This document shows positions 13,932 to 26,300 of a stretch of 60,000 nucleotides of DNA, in pieces. The notes beneath the pieces were generated by a model. The model searched no databases and was not told where the DNA came from. It was given only the letters and a program-made list of their open reading frames with translations. Source of the stretch: Membranipora membranacea (taxonomy: Eukaryota > Bryozoa > Gymnolaemata > Cheilostomatida > Membraniporidae); contig OU612072.1 in the NCBI GenBank assembly GCA_914767715.1, forward strand, positions 20,586,001-20,646,000. Reading direction: 5' to 3'. How positions within the stretch are numbered: the first letter of the stretch is position 1; each line of letters begins with the position of its first letter. The translations under genes were made by a program, and so were the position numbers.

Positions 13932-14551
13932 TAGGGGAAGGCGGGGCACGTTGATCCACCCCACTTATTTCAAATACCATTTTATGTTTTGAGTTTTCCC
14001 CTCCATCAGAGGTCATGTGACCAAAGGCACCCTTTTTGAGCAGACAAAAAGAAAGATAGCTACTAAGGTAAGATAATTATTTAGTTTTTCATCATTTTTA
14101 GCGTAAAAAGTAAATACTGCGCCAATCGACGGAAATGTCATTTATTCCCAACAAGGCGTGACTGAGAAGTTGCAACATTTATTATGTGATAACATCATAT
14201 TTAGTCTCAAAATCACATAATCTAAACTTGTCTCTGATGGAGAGATTTTGTTGAACTCGAATTGAAAGTGAAAAACAGGCTGTTGGGGCACGTTGAACCA
14301 TGCCCGTTGGGGCACGTTGAGCCATGCTCCGCAGTATATAAATGACTGTTGGGGCACGTTGAGCCGCTTCCCGATTTTTTTTGAAACAGCAATATTTCCT
14401 TTTCTTGCTGCAATAGGTTTCTGACATCACTCATGTTGATGCAAGACATGAAGACCAATTTCAGTGCCATTTTTTGTTAATCTGGCACAATTCAACTGCA
14501 TGTTACAATAAAATATATAAAAACTGGTTCAACGTACCCCGCCTTCCCCTA
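13932..14551. mobile_element. TA-flanked MITE with internal copies of its terminal motif
   Basis: The left end TAGGGGAAGGCGGGG matches the inverted right end CCCCGCCTTCCCCTA. The arms extend inward through a CACGTTGATCCA-like block on the left and TGGTTCAACGTA on the right. Ends at TA suggest the Tc1/mariner-type TA target duplication. Inside, at about 14282-14370, three direct copies of GTTGGGGCACGTTGARCC repeat the terminal motif. Overlapping short open frames cross these repeats but encode nothing recognisable. The right end abuts the left border of the 14.55-18.54 kb segmental duplicate. Confidence 0.75.
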
Positions 14552-14999
14552 CACCTTGTCTGTTTATACAATTTAGCCCAGAGGCAATCAGAATATCAAG
14601 TCTTGTGCAACCAAAGATAACCCACAACTCTCAAGACAAACCGAATTATAGTAACTAGGCCACCAAACTGTTGAACTGGGCCAAAGAAACATAGTCGTTC
14701 AAAATGTGTCAGAGAAAACCAAAAAAATCAGGAGGGAGTGTGGGTTATCTTGTCATATAGTTTCAGGTTTATTGGAGGATATGCTATAGTTAGGCAGGGA
14801 TGTTCTTTCGCTATGGTCTTTGATTGTCATTTTTTATTACACCTAATGTTCAAAGCTTTGGGTCCAGACGGGAGTGTCTTCATGTTCACTAGCACTGATT
14901 TGAGTTAAATGTTAGCTAGCCATAATTTAAACTATTTCAAGTCTGTGTGAAACTTTTCCTCCTTCGAATACTTTACTCCTCTCCCAATAAAAGACTTAC

Positions 15000-16081
15000 C
15001 TTATAAAAGTTGAAGACTAGATCTAGTTCACAGACATTGTGGAAATATTCGTTGAGCACCTCGACAAAGTTATGTATGGCTTTTAGATAAGTTAAGAGCT
15101 GTTGTCGGCGGTATCCACTCATACACAGAGGAATAATCCGGCGTATCGTCGGTATACTATCTTAAAATTCTTGAACTACAAAACATGACATGTGTAACAT
15201 GATAAAGAGTGAGCTAGTAGTTTGGAATGGATAAAATTATAAGTATGACGATGGATCAGACTAGGCTTAGTTAAAGTGACTGTGAATGTAACATATTTTT
15301 TATTTGATTCTAGAGTTCTCAGTCTAATTTAGAAACCTACTATAAAGCTCATTACCTGTGGCCCATTTTCACCTGATTTTCAGACAAAATTGAGATGAGA
15401 AGGTACTAAAAAGGTACTATATTGTATATTTTATCCTTAAGAAAGCACCTTTCAGTACCTTCTCATCTCAACTTTGAGTGAGTGAAAATAGGTTGCAAAT
15501 AGGCCACAGTTCATAGACCTTACAGAGTGGTTTAAACAACACTGAGAACTCTAGAATGATTCAAACCTGATTCTTACTTTAATATGAACATGCTTTTCTG
15601 TGCTGGTAGGATTGTTTCAGAGTTTGAGAGAAAGTGAGAACAGTGTTAATTGTGAGCAATTATCAACTGGGGACTGGAGTGCAGGCACTTATTGATAACA
15701 GGTGTGATGACTGATTGATTCCAAATTAGCTGAAATCATATATCATATAGATCTTGAAATGTTTGTCTGGTGGCCAACTGAGGGAAGATTAAAAAAATAT
15801 TGTAGAGCTCCTGTAACTCAAACAAACTTAGGGCAGTGAGAAACTGAAACTGGGTATGTTCCGTAAAAACTTCTTGAATAAAACCCAATAATAATATATG
15901 GAAGGTTTAAATAGGAACCTGAGTTAGTTACCTCTACAAAGTTTGTGTGTTTGGCGTCTCTCACAGTGACAACAGAGTGAACTTCTTCAATCAGTTTTTG
16001 TTTCTCCTCATCGTCGAAGTGCATATACCACTTAGCAAGACGTGTCTTACCGGCTCGGTTCTGTATCAGAATAAACCTAAT
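15000..16081 (-). pseudogene. AP2S1: AP-2 complex sigma subunit, copy 1, partial and broken
   Basis: AP2S1 is the small sigma subunit of the AP-2 clathrin adaptor at the plasma membrane. The 15932-16081 exon is intact and strongly conserved: [19 protein letters not shown], then [18 protein letters not shown] and [12 protein letters not shown], with a proper acceptor and donor. The codon for the initial Met would be on a separate upstream exon, as in other animals; I could not find it. The next exon (15000-15175) starts [15 protein letters not shown] but has an in-frame TGA after LCV, then two extra bases, before resuming as [19 protein letters not shown] and LDLVFNFYK. It is 176 bases, where the family needs 174. 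The C-terminal exon (VYTVVDEMFLAG) is absent. I read this as a pseudogene inside the duplicate, although its first coding exon is in better shape than that of copy 2. Confidence 0.9.
15309..15555. mobile_element. Foldback element inside AP2S1 intron, copy 1
   Basis: The outer arms TCTAGAGTTCTCAGT and ACTGAGAACTCTAGA pair, as do the inner arms GAGATGAGAAGGTACT and AGTACCTTCTCATCTC, giving one hairpin of about 247 bp. The same element sits at 39459-39703, so it predates the duplication. Related pieces occur near 28897 (AGTACCTTCACATCTCAA) and 31513 (TCTAGAGTTCTCAGT), showing a dispersed family. Confidence 0.75.
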
Positions 16082-16552
16082 CTGAAACAGCAAGCATAAT
16101 CAGTGATATTAATGTCAGCCATACAAGGATGAAATAGGGTCAGTCCAAATTAGAAGCCTAGATAGCATAGTCTATTTTAGGAATGACTAAAGCTATAAGT
16201 GAGGAAGACCTGACATAAATAAGAATTGTTTTGTTGATGATATGATCTGGTAAAGGAATGCAGGTGTACTAAACTACCCTATAATTCTCAATGACTTCAT
16301 ACTTTCATGGTACAGGCAAGTTATGATGAAATGTGAGTGATTTTTTGACTAATCAGTCTCATATTAACCAGAACACTGTCATGAACAAAAAGAAAACCAT
16401 ATCCATATACTAAATCAATCTGAAATGACAGTGTGTAATGTTGAACTGATTGACCTGAAAAAAACTACCCTAATAAATGGCAATGATGTACCAAGAAAAC
16501 CTGCATCAACCACAGATGTACTGACAGTTAATTTGCCTGCATACTCCCTGAG

Positions 16553-16586
16553 CAATGAACTCCATCTTGTTCCAGGAAGTTCATTG
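16553..16586. mobile_element. Ultrashort palindromic insertion 3, 34 bp, with empty site in paralog
   Basis: It begins CAATGAACT and ends AGTTCATTG, flanked by CCCTGAG on both sides (16546-16552 and 16587-16593). The paralogous position in copy 2 (40701-40707) has a single CCCTGAG and no insert. This is direct evidence of insertion with a 7-bp target duplication, or of precise loss from copy 2. Termini and duplication length match the elements at 4447 and 4557. Confidence 0.85.
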
Positions 16587-16682
16587 CCCTGAGGCTATAT
16601 AAGCTTCGATGCACTGCAGCGACTCTACGATACGAGTCACTCTGCATCGCAGCGACAGTGTCACAAACTGGCCCAATTGACC

Positions 16683-16828
16683 ACGGGCCCCTGGGACTTA
16701 CATGTCTTTACTTTGCCCAATATCCACTATCAACCTTCCCAAAAAACACCAAAGTTTGGTGTTTTTTGGGTTGTTGATAGTGGACATTGGCAAAGTAAAG
16801 ACATGTAAGTCCCAGGGGCCTATGCAAA
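16683..16828. mobile_element. Foldback MITE with empty site in paralog
   Basis: Long inverted arms begin GGGCCCCTGGGACTTACATG and end CATGTAAGTCCCAGGGGCC; the arms meet at a CCCAAAAAACACC / GGTGTTTTTTGGG centre. TGACC flanks both sides (16678-16682 and 16829-16833). Copy 2 has an uninterrupted TTGACCTATTAC at the matching place (about 40790). A diverged relative sits at 49455-49550. Confidence 0.8.
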
Positions 16829-18094
16829 TGACCTATTACATTTACATTTTGCACATAAAGTTAGTGTTTAACCAGTGCGAACAGGGCAACTCTTCAGTCT
16901 GAGAACTCACATTTGGATAAATCCAAGTGCTAAGGTGCAAAGATTACCGCCCTGAATTGATTGGGTGCTCATGCGCAAAGTGTATGATTGATGCAAGACG
17001 CCTCGACAATATAAATGCTTACAAGCTCACAGGAGCCAATCAATATTGAGAGCTATTATTTAGCTAGTCTGTACTGAGAGTAGGGTTACTGTCTGTGATC
17101 ATGCTACTCACTCAAGTCAGTTAGTCAGCGCTTAGCTTAGGTAAAGTTTGGTTGAATAGAAAATCATGCACACAGTTAAATCAGTCATTGTGTGGCTACC
17201 TGCTGAGTGACACCATGCCTACAAGTACCCTGACATGGGTAGGGCAGAATTATACAAATAACCATTCATACTGCCCTACAAGATTATTATACAAATTTGC
17301 AGGGAGCAAATCTATCTAAAAATTAATTAAGATGTTATTAGTTAGCAAGTAAAAATAAAAGAAACTGCTTCATTTCATACATTTCTTCATGACCATTTCA
17401 TTCTCATGACTATCAGGCATTAATTCCATAGGCCTGGTTCTATATTGGGCTATATCAAATTGCAATTGCTAGCACATACCATCTTTAAAGCAGTAGATTC
17501 CAAATGTCCAAGTCACCACAAATGATGTGATAATAAAGTAATCCTGAGTGCCCTACTAACTTATTTTCTCCAAGAATACTTATACCAATACTCCGGATAT
17601 CATAATGCAGCCAATCAAATCATGTGTTACGAAAAGTGCGGGTTATTTTTATCTCCTATTCTAAAAGTGTTGCAATTGAAAAAGAAAAGTCAAAGCTGGA
17701 CAATGATAAGTGAGGAGTGAAGAAAAAATACATGCACTGTCTGCAGAACTAGCCAAATTGAGCTATCTACAGTCTGCAGTCTTGAGGTGAGGTGATTGTA
17801 GTGAAATATTTATATGTGTGATGCAGTTATGGTTGACATTGTGGTGGATCTGAGATAAGTAGCTTTCCCTACTAGCCTAGCCCTAGCTGGAGGATTTCTG
17901 TGAATTCGTTGTTGTATGTAGCAGATTTTACAAAACAAACAATGATTATCTAAGCAAGCAGTGATCACTTATATAGATCCACAGTTGTAGGCATTAAGAA
18001 GCTTACTTTTAATAGCAATCATTTGCAATTGTTGTTTCTTGGGTCCATGTTCTAGGCTTAGGCTATTCAATTCATGTTCAGTTCAAGCTGCTAG

Positions 18095-18104
18095 AAGATG
18101 GCGG
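18095..18104 (+). promoter_or_regulatory. YY1-like motif, copy 1
   Basis: AAGATGGCGG matches the well-known YY1 consensus found near many animal transcription starts. The same site is retained in copy 2 at 44078-44087, where it now lies inside a PHAX intron. Its function here is only a guess. Confidence 0.3.
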
Positions 18105-18440
18105 TATGTTTAACGAACATTGGTATCAAACACTACATTTGTACAATGAGAAATGCACGCAAAGCTCACTCGTATCCAGTGTGTCTGAATTTGTATCACA
18201 TGCCTCCTTCTTGTAGTCAATCGTGTAGAGGGGAAGCAACTCCAAAGTGGGGCTAATTGAATCTTTTTTATGTAATATGATGTTTTGTTAAAAACAGCCA
18301 GTCTTTTGCTGTCCTCCGCTATAAATGACATCATGATATGTCCGAGATGTAAAACCTGAGTAATCTCTTTAATTTAGATTCAACACTAAATGTATAAATC
18401 GTTACTTCAACTGTTATTATTATCCTGACGTTATTAGCAG

Positions 18441-18529
18441 TGACTCAGGTCAGAAAGAGAAGGAATATTTGGTCTGATGTTCTGGTAGAAGACTCGCTGT
18501 CTAGTAAGATACAGGGCGAGCTATAGACA
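18441..18529 (+). pseudogene. PHAX: PHAX exon 3 fragment in duplicate copy 1
   Basis: It matches PHAX exon 3 at 44420-44527, including the acceptor (TTATTAGCAG) and donor (GTAAGT). It encodes VRKRRNIWSDVLVEDSLSSK before a 19-base deletion changes the frame and brings in a stop. No other PHAX exon is present in copy 1, so this is a dead fragment carried by the duplication. Confidence 0.85.
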
Positions 18530-18672
18530 GTAAGTTAGCCTGCTGCGCTCAAATTATTCCAAACAAAAGCTATTAGCAGGAAGAGAAATTATAAATATTT
18601 TCAGTAACAATTTTAAAAATCAGGGCTAATAAAGTGACAAAGATAATCTGAGCACTTGGTAACCCTAACATT

Positions 18673-18767
18673 AGATCTCTAATGATATAATCGTCTTGTG
18701 GATCTAAGAATAATATTAATAATATTCTTAGATCCACAAGACAAGATGATTATATCATTAGGGATCT
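18673..18767. mobile_element. Foldback hairpin, 95 bp
   Basis: The left arm begins AGATCTCTAATGATATAATC; the right arm ends GATTATATCATTAGGGATCT. The arms of about 44 bases pair almost perfectly around an AATATTAATAATATT centre. It is non-coding and lies just beyond the segmental duplicate. It is probably a young MITE. Confidence 0.7.
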
Positions 18768-19136
18768 ACAAGTTATAAGATCACAAGTATACATAAAATG
18801 TCTTGGATTTGTTGATCAAACAGAATTGTACAAACTCTCACCTGCTGCCACTTGAGTAAAACTATATCCTTTAGATATCAACCAATACAGGAGACACTAC
18901 AATGATGTGGGTATTATAGAGGGTGCCCTAACCTAATATATATTGTTTATCTATGTCTTTTTACAAATATATAGGTCCCAGTTTCAAATCTCTGTGATTA
19001 TTTTGAGAGAAGTAATGTCCTGAAACAGAAGTGCTGACTTGTTGGTTGAAAAACTTTGCTCTTCGGGGATCCCAATTTCAGGATTACGTTATGGCGGAGC
19101 TAACATTATGACATTGACTATATTTTAAGCTGGAAA

Positions 19137-19280
19137 TTGAGTTTGTCTGCTGTTGTTTTCTCCTTATGAAATACTCAACACCTCCCTCCCCCTGTTAATG
19201 TCCTTCAATTGAATAGGGAGGGAGTTACAAGACGCAATATAAGTGTTTCATGAGGAGAAAACAACAACAGACACACTCAA
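19137..19280. mobile_element. Foldback MITE
   Basis: The arms TTGAGTTTGTCTGCTGTTG and CAACAACAGACACACTCAA are inverted repeats that continue inward (TTTTCTCCTTATGAAATACT against AGTGTTTCATGAGGAGAAAA). The centre contains paired CCTCCCTCCC / GGGAGGGAG. It is about 144 bp and non-coding. Confidence 0.7.
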
Positions 19281-20376
19281 TGGTCGGCTTAGTGCAGTAA
19301 TTGCGGTAATGTTGGCTCGACTGTAGCGTCTTGCTAAGTTAAGGTTTGTGAATAAAAAGTTTTCTTACCAATTGAGCCAGCACTTCTACTTCAGATCATT
19401 ATTCCTCAAATGTTGGTCGCAGTGATTTGAAGCTTGGTCCTCCAGATGTAAAAGACTTGACAAATCCAAAAATTAGGTGTCAGGGACATATTTGAGAGAG
19501 GGCTTGCAGTATCACCAGGTGGGGTGCTGAATGCTCATTTTGTGGGGTCTGTGTCAACGTCTATAAAGGTATACAGTCACGGGGATGACCAAGAGCTCAT
19601 AGGCATCAATTATTCATGTCGTGCATGTTGGTTATTTGCTGGGAGACAAGGTTACAATCAACTGGCTGATATTTTATTCTAGGTTTATTTCTGTGATCAA
19701 GATCACTGATTGGTTGTTTTTTGTTTTGGGATATTCTAATTGATCTATCCGGGTTAGATAAAGGCACTAGAATATTTGGATAGTTTCCCCACCACAATGT
19801 TTTGTTTTGAGCATTTTGAACTGAGTTCTGATTGGTTCAGAGTTTGTTACACAAGTCATGATTGATTAGGCCGGATAATATCACTTGTAATTGTCCTGGT
19901 ATTAAGATAATAATGTATTGTTCGGTTGTATTCTTGACACTTTGAGTTTGGCGATGTAACAAAGTGCACTAGTCATAAACTTGTGAGCAGGTGCGACATG
20001 GCGCACAAAAAGAAAAAAACTATCTCTAAACTTGGTATAACTTTAGTAAATTATCTACAAAAATAAATTTTTATGCTATTTTATGTGTATGCGTTTTATT
20101 GTCAATCTATTGTGGCTCAGGGTATTTTGGTTTGCAACTTTGATCAAGGCGTATCTGATTGACATTATCTAAGAGTGATTTGTTAGTTTATGTTCACAGG
20201 CTCCATACAGTAGTTAGTTAGCGACAACCCGCTATATTACCCCTCCCACTACACCCTGCAGGGGGGAGGGATGATATATTGACTACACATGATTAGGAAC
20301 TTGGATAGGTTAAGGTAACATTATTCCGAATACTATACTTTGTTTTAACCATCACTATTTTCTCATATTTTCACAG

Positions 20377-23300
20377 TTGAGTCATACATGCATGTGTTTG
20401 GCACCGAGACACAACTATCGGAGTTCAATCCTGTGGACAGTTTTACATCACGTCAATTTTACCTCCACATGCAAGAGCAACATCAGCGGGAACTCTTCCA
20501 GCATCATGTGAGTAAATCTCGTTATCCACACAGGAGGTCACAAAGTACAGAGACTTCCAAATGTGCATTATTTAGTCGGTCATTGGCTGTGTAGGGTCCA
20601 CATGACAATGTTTGAGCACATTGTTTTACATAAACGCCTAAGGCTTGCTTTATCCAAAGAATATCATCTATTTTTGACTTGACTATATGTCATCTGTAGT
20701 CTGAGCCCCTAGACTCTCGACCCCCGCTGGACAGTCCCCCCAGACACGCCCCTGAACTTCTGTTGCTGTCTCTGATTTGAACCTGCCATCACAGAAAATG
20801 TGGCAGCCTTGCTTACCAAAAATAGATTAACTTTTGACATTAAGTAGGCCCACATGCACTCTCACTTAAAAACACCATATAACCACACACTACAAATCTA
20901 AGTACTCGACATGGCAAACATTTAGAACATTTAATTGTGCATTATAATATGACACTAGGCTAGTTTGTAGTGCAGGAAGCCTTATAAGACTTTACCCCCA
21001 TATATCAAGTCAGCTCAGGTCAGAGTGATATATTTGACTGGATCTCACTGTCTGCTGATGTTATCCATAATCCAGTCATTAGGTCATTATCATGTCCAAA
21101 TTACAGGCTACGGCAAACATACTTAATACTAAATAAATAACCTTGTCACCCAGCTACTTTCCCCTAACCAAAACAAGGAGCCGCGTGGCGAGGTTACTAA
21201 ATAAAGACATTGGCGACTCCCTGGCCGGGAGCCATCGGGCGGGGGCAAAGGTCTGGAGGGCCCAGACTACATTGACGTTTGTCCCTTAGCTTCTTCTGGG
21301 GATATTTAGAGTTGTAGATGGTGTACCAAAGATGCACACATTTCAATGCTGGCCCACAGAATATCATCTTTCTTCAGGAAGGAGTAAAACTCAAAAGATA
21401 TTGCAGATTTAGTACTTGTATTTTACAGGAGGAGACAATTTAGCAAACTCCTACATAGTTCTCAGACTTGGCCCCCGTCGGACGAGGGGGGGGGGCAAGA
21501 TTTTTGGGGGCTAAGACTACTGGTTAATATGATTAAGTTCCCCTCATATGGTAGACTATATCATTATGAATATAAAGTGGTCTATATGAATTACAGGCTT
21601 ATAATTATGTGATAGCTTTCTTTGGATATAAGCCAATTTGTCTGTGTTTTTTATGAATGTATAGTGAACTTCGAATGGTAATTGAAACTGTAATGAATTG
21701 TGTTCGTTGACAGGCTATGCTGATGCACAATGGCGGAGCCGGGTGCTACATGTACCACCTGCAACATCAGTGTCCAGAACACAGGCATGCTATGATGCTC
21801 CATGATGGGATGGAGGGGACTGAGGGAGCGGCAGCAAAAATCTCACTGAGGTCAGAATCTGGATTTGAAAACATAAAACATTTTGCTGGCCTGGCGCTGT
21901 CAAACCGACTACTTGAGAAAGAGAAGATATCACATCAGTTAATGATCAATAAAAATTCATTCAAATTCAACAAATTAGATAATAGGCAAAAGCCAACATG
22001 TGCTGTGGAGAGAAAATAGATTATTAATAATCAATAAAAAATCCCATACACAGGATGGAAGATTCTTTTGCCATCAGTAACCCTTCTGTTCACTATAACC
22101 TAGTTTCTTATAATATGCTGTAGGTGAGTGAGGGTGATGAGTCGTACGGCCCGTCCCCACAGAGATCATCACTAGCTCTCTCAGACACCGAGCCTGAGGA
22201 CCCTGAGTACGCCGAGCTGAATCCTCTGGATATGGTGGATGTGAGAGAACTTCTCAGTAAGTGCTCCTCAGGTGTCTTGTCTTATGTTGGGGGGGGGGGG
22301 GGGAGTTTGGTGTCTCCTTATTACAATAAACTTTTGCATCACTTTATGTGATGTGGCCCATTTCCTGGCGCTTGTCCAACTGCAGCGTGGCACAACAGGG
22401 CCAACCATCGGGCGGGACAGAGAACGGTAATCGCCTGACACATAGAACTACTCCTGACAGGAGGATTCATAAGATACCAATCTCAGGCGTTACTGCAGAC
22501 TATCAGTCTCATAATCCCAAACATGCTCAAAGTCTGTCCATTATGTGACTTCAGCGATATATATATATATATATACATTGTATATATGTGTATATATATA
22601 TATGGATTCGAATCTGTGCTTTTAAGTGTCATCTGTGTGTATTTGGCCCCAACTAAGTGTCACTCAAAAATAAGGAGTCATTTTATATGACCCACAAAAA
22701 AATCATGTCTTAAATCCTCTTAAATAATCATGTTGGGCATCCTTAACCCAATAGTAATTAATGGTAGATAAAATAGCCTGTCATGGTCGGACAACTCCAA
22801 TGCAAAGATATGCCCTACACACTGATAGCCACTATATATATATATATATATATATATGAATCACTCATTGTTCAGGGTTTTATGGGTACAATAGTGGGAT
22901 ATATAATATATGACACTTTCTTGCACAAATTTGTGTATATATATACATTGTATATATGTATATGTATAATATATATATATATATATACATATGTATATAT
23001 GTATATATATATTAGCGTTCTATGTAGCTAGTCAGTCTATCAAGCAGTACATTTTTAATGCGTAAGATGGCCCTTCAGAGATGTATCTTCAATTGAGACA
23101 ATATTATAGTAAAATATCATACATGTTAGCTGTAAACTTGGTTCTCAGTAAACAGAAACCATGAATTGATCTCTCCATTTTAGTCATAGATCACTTTAGA
23201 TCTATACAAAGTCTGTAATATAGTGACTTGTTTAAAAAAGGGGGCTGAGGCGTAATATCCGCGCCAGGTTGGTCTCTCTTTGCAGGCAGATCGGAGAACA

Positions 23301-26300
23301 CCTTGGTGCAACCAAACCCCAACATTTGTATGCTAAAGGACCGGTGCTCCAACCAACTGAGCCACCTCATTCTCCTGTGAATAAGGTAGCATATAGTGGT
23401 TGTGAATAAGGTAGCACCTTTGAATAATAGCAGTATAGTTAGTTATCAGTAAACATTGACCTTTACCTAATATCTCTATTTTAGTCAGAGAAAGTGAAGG
23501 TAGTAGCACATCCAGTGACACTGCTGTCGGTAGTATCTCATCTAATACATGCTAAAACAACCAATCACCATCATCGTAAGGTAAGTACCGCCTCCTCCAG
23601 CGCGGCTAAACCAACCTATCACCATCATCGTCAGGCAAGTACCGCCTCCTCCAGCACTGCTAAAACAACCAATCACCATCATCATAAGGTCAGTACTACA
23701 ATTAGGGGTGCAAGATGCTAGATGCTATAAGTAAGGTATTAGAGGGAGGAAAAAACTCGCTTTCATTCTTTGAATAGTGAATATTATTGCTAGCTAACAT
23801 TTACACATCCACTTTAGCTAGCCTTAATTGGCAGTAGCTAACATTAAGTCACCCCTAAACAGTCTAAACTGGAATCCAGCTGATATTTATTCTCCTAGGG
23901 TAGATAATAGGTAATCTTGTAAAAATATGTGCGAAGTGGCGTCCTTGTATTACAAACTGTTGTCCTCATGTATACAATGGAATGTTAGCTTCTTAATTTT
24001 TGTTAATTTGACGGATGGGAGTTGCCTTCCCTCATGCAACTGTATTGTATTGCTGAATTTACAATGACCCTAGATGAGTAATGTTAGCAAGAGTTTAATT
24101 TAGCTACTTGAGGGGTTACTTAATGTTAGCTAGCACTATATTTTTGCTGCCTGAGGTGGGAGTCTATATGAAGCCAAGTGGGTGAGTTAATGTTAGCTAA
24201 GGTTGAATGTCAGGTAGTTTGATAGTATATGAAATGGCTAGCTTCTCCTCATGCAAATACATAACTCCTCTAGTGTAATATTTGGATGTAAGTTGCCGAT
24301 GCTCGTATCGATGCCTGAATATTTCATTCACTTACCAATGTTTTGCTTTTAGGGTGGCTCGTCAAAGATCATGTCAGGGTTGAAGGGTGGTAGTGTAGAC
24401 GCCTTCGTAGTGTACCCTACACACGTAGGAAAACACGGTATGATAAACAATTATATCTCATCTCATTTAATTGGCATTTGAGCTGGTGGCAAACGTAACT
24501 TTATGTCATCGCATTGCAGTTTAAGTTGCTATAATGATAGACCCGCTGCCAGATTTCAGCGTTTTTTTTACTGATAGTACTGTTAATATTATTTTCTGCT
24601 ACCAGCCAACTCGCTGCTTAAAACGGCCGCTCAATTTTCCTGCGGTAGGCATATGTGAGTTTACATAGGGATGTTCTATGAATGGGTGTTTTTCAAACAG
24701 ACCATTCATCCATGTATAAACTCATATGTCATGAGCATCATACACCGTCCCCTGCCGCCAATAACTAACTTATCACGCTACTGTGTTTCCGGTTATAGAA
24801 CCATAATTGTACCAGGTCCGAGTCCATGTCTTAGTAAATACTAAATGTGTGGGTATTAGATTAAGAGGGGTATAAACTTTAAAGCTTACTTTGTGTATAA
24901 TTCATCCTCTAACTTTAGCTGTGTTTTGTGTGCAGATTTAGGGCCAGCCGACAGTTTAATGTCACTGGTAAACGTCGACGCAGATTCAGGTAATTCTACA
25001 TTCTGCCCTCCTTTCAGCCGAGATCCAGCCTTCTTCTTTTTTATCATTGTGAATTCTACCATCCCTGAGAAAAGCAGAGTGTGTTGGACTCAATTACGCA
25101 TTTTACACCATTTAGATCATGTTTCTATATCTAACTAGCCTGTGTGCCCAAGTGATTTCAATCAATCCCTTATTGAAGCAGACAGGGCACTCAGGCAAAA
25201 ATCTAACACATTCACATATATAGTGGGATATTGGCATTACTTATAACAGGGTTTCTTTTCTATGATGTGGCTGAATTTAGAGGGCAAATCTTGGATCACT
25301 TGCACTTAAATGTTATTTTTTTTGCCGTTGAACGCCCATAGGGTGAGGTCTATAGAATTTGTATTTTGAGAGGTTTCACCTAAACTTGTTGTTTAATGGG
25401 AGCTGAGGCGGCGCATGTAGTGAAACTACTTTTATGTGGTCCAAGGCTTTACCTTGTTTGGTCTATCCTATTAAATTTTTGTTTTTTACAAATTATTTCA
25501 CCAGAACAAGATTCACAAGACAAACCAGCCCAGATATTAATATGAAGAATTTTATATATTCGTTTCGGTATCCTAATAACTCCTAGCAGCTATCCCGTCA
25601 CTGAATGTGAAATTTTGCAATTTTCTCACTTACGAATGCAGTGCTACGTTGATCCCTCATATGATTTATCTCTGATGATTGACGTTTTGGTTGCGCACCA
25701 ATGTGCTGCTCATCTTGCAAACATTTCTGCTCAGAATCTGTCCTTGAGCATCAGTTCAGTCCGTTTAGCTCTGGCATGTTAATTTGCAGTGAGTCTCTTT
25801 TTGCATGCTCAGCAGAGGCGAGTAGTTGTCGATAGGCCCGGAATGTGATGAATTGCATTATGGGAATCTTGCTGGAATAGCCTCTCTTCAATAACATGCT
25901 GCACAGCTTTCTCTATGTTTTGACAGCCATTGTAGTCTGACCTTCCATTTCACTACAGTTGAGTTGATTTGTTGATTTAGAGTAAATAATACTAACTTCA
26001 CTTATAACCACTTGTAAAATAACTAAAGCCGCTAGCTACAAGCCGCTACATTTTTGGTTTCCCTAAACCCAAAAAGTAGCAGCGTGACCAGGCTATGATA
26101 ACTGGATATGCCAACTGATTAGAAATGTTAAGATGGCGCTTGAGCAATCCGAATGCAAAAATATCCATCAAAAACCTTCCCGTTCTCATGCGGGATTCTG
26201 AGATTGTCCTTGACTCTAAAGTTATCGAATAGGTCAGCTTCGGAATGAAGCCTCCTTATTTAATTGGGTTCACATTTGGTGAGAGAGAGGGAGGGGAAAG

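Larger units (their letters stand above)
14551..18534. repeat. Segmental duplicate, copy 1 (AP2S1/PHAX region)
   Basis: From TACACCTTGTCTG onward this stretch matches 38455-44534 almost base for base, in the same orientation, including introns and foldbacks. Copy 1 lacks about 2 kb present in copy 2 (about 42030-44060), which removes PHAX exons 1 and 2. It also lacks a block near 38770-38960. It carries two insertions absent from copy 2: a 34-bp palindrome and a 146-bp foldback. Similarity ends just after the PHAX exon 3 donor. The copy is partial at both ends: AP2S1's last exon and most of PHAX are missing. Confidence 0.9.

Noticed and set aside
14142-14470. Three overlapping minus-strand frames with repeated RAPT/STCPN-like phrases
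   Set aside because: Produced by the three GTTGGGGCACGTTGARCC repeats in the MITE, read in three frames.
22783-23031. Tyr/Ile-rich open frame
   Set aside because: It is a translation of (TA)n microsatellites.
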